NCBI RefSeq assembly: GCF_003286085.1
Contig: NW_020825298.1
Location: 11,036,001-11,100,000 of the forward strand
Direction: 5' to 3'
Length of the DNA stretch: 64,000 nt
From: Drosophila persimilis
Taxonomy: Eukaryota; Arthropoda; Insecta; Diptera; Drosophilidae
A program made the position numbers and the translations under genes. The notes beneath the pieces were generated by a model. The model ran no database searches, was not told the origin of the DNA, and worked only from the letters and a program-made list of their open reading frames with translations. Each line of letters begins with the position of its first letter. Position 1 is the first letter of the stretch. Below are positions 48,890 through 58,812 of the stretch, piece after piece.

Positions 48890-49390
48890 AGACTGCTAAC
48901 AGCATAGATTAGGAGTAGTTTTTCTGATGATTGAAGAGTTTTTAAAGGGAGTAAAGATCTTTAAATATTACTGGAGGCTAATGATTCGGACTTTGAATCT
49001 ATCTTAGTCTCTAACTGTATGAATATACAACCTAAAAATGTATTTTTATGTACCATAAAGAAGTGTTTAACAGACAACTTAGCAGAATCCTCAGAAGAGT
49101 TTCACACGCTTATGGCTGAAAAGTACCTCTTGGAATGCCTAGAGATCTTTAATCTAGAGATCTGAACCTTAATTGAGGCAAACCCTAACAGCAGTGGATT
49201 TATATAGTTAAAGGATTATTTTAGCTTTGATTAACATTTATGCTCTTCTGAAAGACACTTAACATACGCCTAACAGTGGCCCAACAGTCACTGTTTACAT
49301 TATGTACTTATAACAGTCGCTTAACATTTAACAGCCACGCATTTCTTGGTTAATGTTATAGGGCTGTTAAAGAACATTGTACTCCAGCCT
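48890..49390. promoter_or_regulatory. TAACAG-rich stretch downstream of ratchet point 3
   Basis: TAACAG or CAACAG words occur near 48896, 49066, 49186, 49270, 49281, 49310 and 49328, plus the inverse CTGTTA near 49364. Three are CTAACAG, which contains the branch-site word CTAAC. The spacing is irregular. It resembles the 9.1 kb cluster. Whether it acts as DNA, acts as RNA or is chance cannot be decided by reading. Confidence 0.3.
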
Positions 49391-50139
49391 AACATTACAG
49401 AACTTCACTTTGGCTTCCACTTAGAAAAGAGCTTAAGCCCATGGAAGCCCCCGGTTGACATGAATGGGTTAAATGTGCCACTTAAATGTTGTCACGTTTC
49501 TCCCTCCCCCCACTCCCCCGCTCTCCCAGTCACCCAATCCCTCTTTATGCTACCTCTCGTTCTTTAACCTTTTCTGATTTCTGCTGCGGGATCGTCTTCT
49601 TTTTTTTGTTGTTGTTGGCCAGAAGCTTACAACTTGGCCATCAATATTTCTTTTACCCTCGCCTGACTTTTGCAGACACACACAAAAAACCTGTTTGCCG
49701 CACCTCACACATACCCTACCTTCTAGCGGAGAGAGCGGAGCACACCCCTGCCACTGTGCCACCAATCCTCCTGCCTCCTGCCTCCAGCCTCTGTACTGCT
49801 TCGCCTTCCTTCGTTCGCCTTTAAATTGCAGACTCTCGGAGTCTTGTTTGGATTGCACTGCAGGAATGGGGGCATGGCTGGGGGGTGGCATGTAGCAAGG
49901 ATAAACGGGAGCGCCATTTAAAACAGATAACATTCATTGTAACAGCAGCAAAAGCAGCACCAGCACCAGCAGCAGCACCTATTTTTCTTACCTCTTTGGA
50001 TACCCTCTCCCATTGGAAAGGAATGCCCGAATGGTAGGGTCTACCTATGATTTCTGTGGCTAAAAATCCCTTACTTTCGAAGACTTCTATCGAAAACTCC
50101 TTAAGGAAGTACATTAATTGGAACCCCTAGGATCAGAGC

Positions 50140-50425
50140 ATTATATCTGATACTTTTCATAAAGAATATGGTTCACAAAACATGTATTTCCTAACCAAAC
50201 ATTGAGAAATGCATGTTTATGAGTAGATACCTAAGCCAACCAAGAATCATTAAAATAGGATCACCATTCCAAGAGTTATCATAGGATGGAACTATGAAAA
50301 ACCAAGTAACCGCAAAGATAAACCAATGAAAATTTGGAAATTGATGTTTCTTATGTTTTTACATAATTGATACAAATTTCATAGCGATCGGTTGCTATTA
50401 TTCTCGAGAAAGGGTATTCCAAAGC
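50140..50425. repeat. Dispersed repeat remnant (ATCGGTTG module plus AAGGGTATT edge)
   Basis: The AATTTCATAGCGATCGGTTG module at about 50368-50390 is followed within 25 bp by GAGAAAGGGTATTCC. That is the same pairing of module and TACCCT-type edge suspected in other remnants of the window. Confidence 0.35.
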
Positions 50426-50825
50426 TTCTTCCATCGAAAAAAACAGTTCCTTTCGCTACGGTTCCATTTGGATTTCGTTTTTCTTTCGGTTCTTATTCAG
50501 GGGCTACTATCTGTGTGACTCATAAGAAAATTATGTTGCATTTTATGGGCAGAAGAGGGAGAGCGAGAGAGAGAGAGAGAAAGGGACTGCAGTTTTTATC
50601 GACTCTTGCTTTTGGATGCGAAAGGAAAGGATTGCCGTGCCCAAGCCAAAGCTGGCAAACGGACAAGGCTAAGCATTCCCCGGGACCCAGAAGAGCATTT
50701 GGCTTATACATAAAGACATTAAAGGAAGAGGGAGACAAAGCATGGAAAAGTGCTTCGGGGGAGTGTGAGAGAAGGCGTTGAGATTGCGACTTTGGTGCAA
50801 TGCCAGAGACAACAACTGCACACAG

Positions 50826-50893
50826 ATCCTGGGTCTTGGGTCTTGGGTCTTGGGTCTTGCGTCCTGGGTCCTGGGTCCTTAGTCCTGAGTCCA
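50826..50893. repeat. 7-bp minisatellite, unit GGGTCTT / GGGTCCT
   Basis: About nine tandem heptamers are seen. The first four are GGGTCTT-like and the later ones change to GGGTCCT, AGTCCTG and similar variants. Confidence 0.9.
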
Positions 50894-51005
50894 GGCTCTC
50901 TGATTTGCCATTGTTCTTGCTGCAGGACTCCTGATGCGATGCTCCTGCTGCCGTCTGCAGGCAAAATAATAAGACATAATTCCTAAGCTGCTCCTGCCGT
51001 TCCAT

Positions 51006-51042
51006 TGCTCGCTCGCTCGGTCGCTCGGTCGGTCGGGCGGTC
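51006..51042. repeat. CGCT/CGGT tetranucleotide repeat
   Basis: Imperfect tandem CGCT and CGGT units make a short CpG-rich island. Confidence 0.85.
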
Positions 51043-51536
51043 CTTCATCCTTTGGCATCTATCTGCTGCTCTGTGTTTTGTGCACGTTATGCATAACTTT
51101 GCATCTCTCGCTCCCTGTCTATCGGTGCCGTTGGACACCTTGGCAACCTGCGGGATACTCTGTCTTTCGCAGCGAAATCTCTGTCAAGAAAAGGAAAGAT
51201 TTCCAAAGGGGAAACAAAGTCGTGTAGTGCGCAAAATTAATATAAAATACAAATTATTTTCACTTTGTTTTAGTTGCGGGGTTCTTCAAACCAATCTTCG
51301 TGTTGTGCCTTTGACTTGATTTTAGTTAAGAGGAAAATTTCTAAAGTAATAAATGAAAACTTTGAGTCGTGTGTTTCCTTAATCCTTAAGATGTTCTTTC
51401 CATAAAGTCTTTTGGTCCATAGAAAATTTAAAGGTGTAGCTGTTTGGATAGCGGCCAGAGAGAGTGTTCTTTGTAGATCCATAAAGAACGTATGGATTTG
51501 TAAGCTTATGAAATTTAAGATATTTTTTTTCCATTA

Positions 51537-51970
51537 TATATCGATACCAATCAATGAAAATTTCTGATAAAAAAAGATAGAAAAACGAAATTTATTTAAA
51601 CAATGATTGAAAATTTCGGCCAACCAAAAATTTTCCTTTCGATTACTATTGTTATCGACATAAAATCGAAAGCTTGATTAATTTTCGTCTTTACATGTGA
51701 TACAATAAATACATATGGATAATTCTTAAAACAAAAATGTAAATAAATATTTCCAGAGAAATACTCAAAGAATTCCAGAATTCCACTTACAAATTTCTCA
51801 AATTTGTTCTATCGATAATTATCGACTTAATGAATTGTTCGAACATAATCGCTGTAGCAATATCCTAAATCCTTTTAAGAAATTCCTTTCCTGTAAATGA
51901 TATTCTTATGAAAAAATCTATTTAATCGTTAATTTCGTTAAATATTTGACGCGATAAACATATATCGATA
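51537..51970. promoter_or_regulatory. TATCGATA / CGATA cluster
   Basis: TATCGATA, the DREF-site octamer, occurs at 51537-51544, 51810-51817 and 51963-51970. A further CGATA is near 51954. Additional ATCGA words are near 51655, 51665 and 51822. CGATA clusters are also bound by the BEAF-32 boundary protein in Drosophila. The surrounding sequence is AT-rich. Occupancy is inference. Confidence 0.4.
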
Positions 51971-54900
51971 ATTCTTTGCCTCTTTCCATACATACGAGTA
52001 TGTGTGTGTGTGTGTAGTAGGAGTATGCAAAATTATCCCCTCCTGTAATTATCAGGCAAATGTTCACTCCGAAACTTTGTTTCCAATTAAAATCAAAAAT
52101 CTATCCCAACTTACACTGTAATCACATGAGTGAGAGGCCATAGACATGGAGTGAAAGGGACAGAGAGAGAGAGATAGAGATGGGGCGACAGTAATTGCGA
52201 GCGAAAGAGAGAGGGGGGCACAGAGTGTGGAGGGAGGAGGAAGGACATTCAGCTTTGGGGACCAGAGGGTGGAGCGTGTTTCTTACATTTTATGGCCCAA
52301 AAATCAATGCTGGTAATTAACTCTGCAAAATCCAATTATGGCAAACTTTTCTCCAAAGTCTCCGTCCCCCCCTCGTCCCTCGTCCCACTCTCTGTCCCTT
52401 TGTCCCTGTGTATCTCTCTCGCTCTCACGCACTTTCGAAGCCTGGCCCATGACATGTGGAGGAGTCAAGGTGTCTGTCTGTCTGTCTGCCTGTCCTTCTG
52501 TCTGTGTGGCAAAGTGTGAAATTTTCTCACTGTGTAGAGATGGTGCATGTGGCATGTTAGTGCATTTATAAGTGATATGCAGAGCATGCAATTAACAAGA
52601 GCAAATTCACTCGGCCAAAAGACAGAAGTGAGTCTTCTGCTACGTTCTCGGGTCTTGCCACTTGCCACATCCCCCTCCCCCTTCCCCCCTTCCTCCTCTT
52701 GTGGGTTGCAGGGTTCTCGTGTTTCCCCCTTAAGGCAGAGCCACAAAACCCACCGCCTCTCCACCCGCACCCTTGACTGCCCCTGGCTTCCCTTTGTCTT
52801 GTCATTGTTTCCATTTTAATATAATTCTCACGTCATAATTGCGTATGGACCTCCCCCCACCCCTCTCTCTCCTCGGTTGCCCCCTGTTCAAGGTGTTGCC
52901 GAAGACTTTTCCCGTCTAAAACTATGGCCAGAATGCAAAGCGAATGTCTGTCTCAGTGTCTGTCCGTGTGTGTGTGCTGAGAATTTCTTGGCCAAAAGAC
53001 AACAATGCCATAGAACCACACACCAGAGAAGGAGACAGAAGAAGAGATAGCGCATTGGAGACAAAGACGCAGAAAGAGATGGCAACAGGAACCAGCAGAT
53101 AAAGACAGCAACAGTCGGAGAAAGGCCATTGACCAAATGTTCTAGAAATGTAGGAAAGTTTTTGCAGTTTCAAACGGATTTCAATTGTTTTCAAGCCTCT
53201 GGGAATACATTTTAAATTTTTACAGGAGAATTTTGCATAGGAATCGGGAATTTAAGGAGGGAATAGGACTATAAATAGGATTGTATGAGATCTGGGATTA
53301 TTTCAGGGATAGATCACATATTTTTATGATGGAAATATAATTTTAAAAATAAATAAACATTGAGTGAGATCCAAAGCTTCCACCAATTACCATCTTTCCA
53401 AACAAAAGTAAAAAAAAAAGTTAATATTTTGCATTAAAAATAACCCAAAAGTGACCCCGGAACCGAATCCCATTCATAGATATTTTTTTATTTATAGACA
53501 AAAGTATCTAGAGCCAAGCCAAGACAGAGCCATTTCTCTTCCTCGTCCTTTTGCCGTTTGAAACTTTTCCTGTTTACTTTTCGAACCCAAGTTTTTCGTC
53601 GAACAAATCTGGCAAGTTAATATGGAAATTTGTTCACTAAATACATAACAAGAAACAGTAAGAGAAAAACTTGACCCTAGAATTCTCATGCCATTAGCTT
53701 TTACTGAACGAACAGAAAAAAAACTGACAGCGTGTACTTTTGACCCTCTCTCGAAGCGGAAATTAAATTTTTCTGCAAGCCTTTTTCTATGGGTATGCTT
53801 TCTCCCTTCCCCTTCCCTCGTTTCTCCATTGCTCAAAGTTCCTGTGTCCTCTCTTCCATATTACTTTTAATTTCCAGCAATTATAAGAAATTTTTCTTTT
53901 AGCTACAATTTTTCTTTCGCGTTTCTTTTCTGGAGATAGTATATTCCTCTTTCTTTAATGATAATTTAATTAGTTGCAAGTTGCTGCTGTTGCCACCGCT
54001 GCTGTTGCTGCTTCCTTTTCGCCTCATTAATTGCACTTAACAATTCGTGAATTCTTAATGTCAGAGTCGCGAAAAGGCTGCTTCTGAGCCAGAGAACCAG
54101 AGAGAAATGGAGACGGACAGCAGCAGGGAAACTGGAGACAGCAAAAGCAGACGCAAAATCAGGGAAAGTGGAGCGAAAGGAGACGCCAGAGAATAAGGAA
54201 AATGGAAGATTGGAAGAATGGACGAATGTCAAGAACCAATGACATTTCCGTACTTAAACGTTTCAATTAATAAGAAATTGAAAGTTCACCGAAATCAATG
54301 ACATTTCACATTTAATTATTTTTAATTGTTAAGAAAAGCCAGAGAGCACCTAAAGTGAAGCATTTAAATGTCAAAATTAATAGGCAATTGAAATTGATAT
54401 TTTTTCGTTGGCATATGACATTTAAAAGACTTTTTTTCTATAAGAAATTGATATTCTTATGCTAAAAAAATTCACTAAATCCTTGATAATTGGCATTCAA
54501 ATTTCTCAATTTGTAAGAAAATATATTTTAATGAATGGAAAAGTAAAAAAAGTAGAGAAAATAACTGGATTTCACTTTTGAGTGTTTAAATGAATAACAA
54601 GAATAATAAGATGGAAGTAAATAAGAAACTGTTGCATTGCAGGTGATGCGGCAGTGCTCATCGGTCGATCGAATGCGTTTCTGCCTGGTATCCGCGCTCG
54701 GTGTCGCTTTTGCCACATTTCCCGATAAATGTTAATATTTTTTACTTGGAAAAGTAAAAAAACAATGAAATTTTACATTTAAAAGTCAAAGTTTTTAAGA
54801 AGTTTATATTCTAAAGCAGAAAAAATCACTAAATCCCTGAAACGTGGCTCTGAAGTGTCTAAAGCTACAAGAAAAGCGGATTCCTGTTCTTGGAAACGCC

Positions 54901-56930
54901 AACATTCAATGAACTTTGGCTTTCAAAAGTCGGAGCCTATGAGAAATTGCCTTGAAATGCACATTGATCCATGAGATTTCATATCTCAATGCCTTAAATG
55001 TAAATAACGAAGGAAACTTTGTTTGAATAACAAGAAATTGATCTTTGTAGTCTGGAAAATGATGAAAATTCGGGGAAATGTCTCATGTTCTTGGAAATGA
55101 AATTTTGACATTAAAATGTCTTTAGTCTGCAAGAGAATTGATATGCTTGAATGTATTTTTGCATTTGCTTAATATTTGCACAAAATATTCATGAAGGATA
55201 ATTCAGTGGAACAGCAGTCAGTCCTTGGTGCAACATCTGGCAATTTGCCTAAGTGCAACCAAGTGTCGACCTCTCTCCCTCTCTCTCTCAACCTTACCCT
55301 GTCCTTCTCCCTGCTTTCTGCCTCTCTATCTAAAGTTTTTAATTAGAAACGCATCCTGCGAAAATGGACAGCCCTAGCTCGCTGCCTTTTCGTCCGCCCT
55401 TCATCTTGCTGCCGCCTCAGTAGGCAGTCAAGTGAAATGAGCAAAAGAAATGCGATGACAACCTCTCCTCTCGGCCAAAAAGCTTCTGCAAAAGTAACTT
55501 TAATGCCAGACAGGGACAGCAGACAGGCAGACAGACAGATGGACAGATGGACAGAGACAGAGACAGTCGGAGAGAAAGCGAGGAAAGGGAAAAATGGGCA
55601 CAGAGCCCGAAAGAGAAACAAACTTTTGACATAAATTCGCCGAAAAACCAAAAAAAGGAGGAGACTCTAGTCCGCTCCCAGGCCGAAATGAAAACTGATG
55701 CGCTCTGCCAGAGTTGCCACCTTCTGACGTGTGATCCTAGGATTCCGTGGGAGAGCCTTCAGACGACTGCCAAATTAATTTTAATGCGATTTTCATGCGA
55801 TTTTCATGGCTGTTGCAACTTTTCTTGGAACGCGCATAACTTTTTCTGTTCGGGATTTTAACGATTATTGAAGCTAATGCAAATGCAGAGAGAAAGTCTC
55901 CCTCTCTGACTCTCAATTGAGAGAACAATCTATAAAGAAGCCAGACAGACCCTCGGCAAAACCCTAGTCCACAAATTTATGGTCTCCCTCTTCGAACACT
56001 TTTTGGGTCTTTTTTTGGAGTGGCTTAAACGCCGACTCATGCATATTTGATGCCAAATATAAAGCGGCTATAAATTCTACTTGAAATTTACGCACCAAAG
56101 TAAGAGTAATGCGTTAAGAGAAGGGTCCTGCGAGTGCCTGTATCGCGGTACGTAAAGGTGCCTGCCCGCCAGCCTGTGCGCCCAAAGGTAGGCACTGGAA
56201 GTGGAACTCTGAAAAAAACTTTGTCGTTTGTCCTTAGCGGAGAGGTCCTTTAGGGGCTGTGTGTGTGTGAGTGGGGATGTGTGGAATGAAGTGAAGGACA
56301 GTCGCCTCTCCTTAAGCATATGAAAAAGTTACTTGAATTTGTTGTCCCTTTTTCCTTTCCCCTTCCCTTATCCTGTCGCTCTCCTCGAGGCATTGCATCC
56401 ACACACACATAATGGTTTATTAAGAATTAAACACAAAAATGTTTGTCCTTTTGTTTTTCTCTCACTCTCTCTCTCTCTTTTAAACCGATTTTTCTTTTGT
56501 TTTTCTTTGAAGCGGCAAAAAGAATGAAAGAAAAGAGCAACAGCTGATGAAAATTTCATGGAAATTGAAAAGGTTCTTATGTCGTCGGTTGGAGTTTTGA
56601 GTGGATGGTTTTAGGATGGATTGTCGCAGTGCTTTGGGGCAGTGGAGTGTTTGATGAACTTAAAAGTTATGATTGTTGATGGTCTCACGAATTATAGGAA
56701 TATATTGTATAAAAAAGTTTCGTTTTTAGCATTGTGGGTCAAGTATTTCTTGGGGAATATCTAATGAGGTGATGAGAAATCAAAAAGGTATGTCTTAGAG
56801 GAGAATAAACTTTGGAGAAATTCCTAGAAAAATTGGGGAACATTTAGGGATCTTAAATCAAAGATTGGAGATACGTTTTTCCATAGAAACTTCATGTATT
56901 TTTTCCCACACATCTCTCTAGAATCTGTCA

Positions 56931-56963
56931 TATTAATCCTCTATTATTTTGTTTCTCTTACAG
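56931..56963 (+). promoter_or_regulatory. 3' splice site of the coding exon
   Basis: TATTAAT (possible branch A at 56935, 28 nt upstream) is followed by a T-rich tract TTTTGTTTCTCTTACAG, with AG at 56962-56963. It is a strong fly acceptor and fixes the exon start in phase 1. Confidence 0.9.
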
Positions 56964-57162
56964 TTCTCCTGGCATTCTGTTCGACGATCCTGGCCGACGA
57001 ATCTATCGACACACGTGAGAATGCGGATCTCACGCTCAAGTGCCGCTTCACGGACAAATACGAATCGAATGATTTCTCATTCTTCTGGACACGCTGGACA
57101 GCGAATCCGGCACAATTCGATAATGTGGCCATCGGTGAAGTTCAATTGAGTTCCGGCTATAG
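56964..57162 (+). CDS. Coding exon: signal-peptide end and first Ig domain of an Echinoid/Fred-family adhesion receptor
   Basis: This 199-bp internal exon enters in phase 1 (the first two bases complete a split codon) and leaves in phase 2 (an AG starts an Arg/Ser codon). The translation LLAFCSTILA looks like the hydrophobic end and cleavage region of a signal peptide. It is followed by DESIDTRENADLTLKCRF, with the first Ig cysteine in LKCRF, then SFFWTRWTANPAQF with the core tryptophan, and VQLSSGYR. The second cysteine must lie in the next exon. I recognise this N-terminal Ig segment from memory as that of the paralogous Drosophila receptors Echinoid and Friend of echinoid: homophilic adhesion proteins with Ig and fibronectin III domains, acting at cell junctions and in EGFR, Notch and Hippo signalling. 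I cannot tell which paralogue. The signal-peptide start lies on an exon upstream of the window. Confidence 0.88.
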
Positions 57163-57168
57163 GTGAGT
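57161..57168 (+). promoter_or_regulatory. 5' splice site of the coding exon (AG|GTGAGT)
   Basis: This is a full-consensus donor directly after the SSGY codons; the reading frame meets a TGA two codons later if unspliced. It supports the exon end at 57162. Confidence 0.92.
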
Positions 57169-58749
57169 AAAACCCTGTCGATAAGTTAACAAATGATGGA
57201 AATGGTGATCCACATAAGGGATACATAAGGGGTTCCCAGAGGCAGGAGGGGAGTGTGTGGTAAATGCCTAGCCATAAAGTGGATGCCTTTTATGGGTAAC
57301 GCCATAAACTGGAACGACGAATAGCCGGCCTGGCTATGCGCCCATTAACAGTTATCCGGCCAGCGTTTGGGTACAGTTTATCCCCGCAGCAGGCAGCAGA
57401 CAGCAGGCAGCCCAGACAGCCAGAGTTGCCACAGAGCCATTTGTTAAGTTAATTAAATGCCTCACACTCTCTCCCACACCTTTCCCATAATGCGATTTAT
57501 GCATGTGACGACTGACTGAGCTTCCAACTTAATTAAAATCAAGTTCTTGGCAATTCAAACAAAATGTCAAACTGCCAAAGGACCCAAAGGAGCCAAAGTA
57601 AACGTCCGAACTTGGACGAATATGAAAACAGAGATTTCTTGCGAGGAGAGACGAAGCCTGAAGCGTGACACGAGGGTCAACGAAACTGTGGTTTTTGTTT
57701 GAGAGGGCACAGGGAATGAGTGAAGAACCTTGTATAAATATTTCAAAATTCTTTTGAGCTGTCCTATGAATCAATCGTATCCTAAGACAACGATACATGT
57801 TCTAACTTGTCATATTGAGCTGTGAGCTTTGAGCTGTGTAATGTGTGAATTTCTAGCGATCTAGTGACTTAAGAACTATCGTATACATGGGGAATAAAAG
57901 TAAAATAATCTAAGACTTGAGTAAGTGCTTGAGAATGGTATATTTATTAGCTCTAGGTATAGAAATCATAATTTGTGGGTCCTTCTTTTAGGTTTTTAAA
58001 CTAAAAAGAGTGAAATATATAATGATTTAGTCTTAAAAACTATCGTATATCTTGGGAACATGAATCATTCGACTTAAACTTATAGAAGAGTGATTTAGAG
58101 TGATTTTTTCCTTAATTGCTTCTCATTTTTCTAGATCAATATATTCTATAAAGATATTGATTGAAGAACTATCGCATAGGGGTCATAGGTTTGCATTCTT
58201 TAAGCCACTTTTCTTCCAATGTAATGGAAAACTCAGCCACAGAGAACCCACCCAAACATTCCCAGCTCTATTAATCGCAGCGTTAATCGCATTTCCTGCT
58301 TTAATCACGCCTCACGCTGCCATCACCACCAAGGCAAATGGTGAATGCTGAATGGCGGATGGCGTATGGCTGTCCCTTTAATCCTTAATGTCAACGCCGC
58401 GTGTTGCATGTTCAGACAATTATGAGGCACCGCACACACATTTACACTCCCCCCCACCACCCCCCCACAAGTATAGCGCCTCGTGCACACACTCTCTGCC
58501 AAATGTATGTGCACATACAGTCAGTCCCTGCTGGCTCACATATGGCCTTCTGGCCATGTTGGTGTTGGTGTTGGTGTTTGGCCGTGTTTATGTTTCATTT
58601 TCATTACCCCGTCGTCGTCGACGTCGTCGTTGTGCCCCACAAATGTTTTCAATTGTATTTTTATTTGCTTGGTGCCTTCGACTTCCGTTTCCTGTCGCTC
58701 GCCCGTTTGCCCGTTGAGGCTCAGCTTTTTAATGCCTCCTCGGCCATAG

Positions 58750-58812
58750 CTGCCGCTGGCGCTGCCGCTGCCACTGCCGCTGCCACTGCCGCTGCCACTG
58801 CCACTGCTGCAC
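58750..58812. repeat. GCCGCTGCCACT hexamer-type repeat
   Basis: Imperfect GCCGCT and GCCACT hexamers are in tandem. An Ala-rich open frame across it is a by-product of the repeat. Confidence 0.85.

Larger units (their letters stand above)
48521..56963 (+). other. Host-gene intron, segment 4 (last step before the exon)
   Basis: This is 8.4 kb of intron from ratchet point 3 to the exon acceptor. It carries the TAACAG-rich stretch (48.9-49.4 kb), a 7-bp minisatellite, a CGCT/CGGT microsatellite and a TATCGATA cluster. No exon or transposon coding sequence was found. The stretch 53150-55200 is AT-rich with repeated GACATTT/TAAGAAATTG words and nothing else recognisable. Confidence 0.6.

Noticed and set aside
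54630..54650. TTGCATTGCAG|GTGATG as combined splice site
   Set aside because: Short, purine-interrupted tract and a weak donor.
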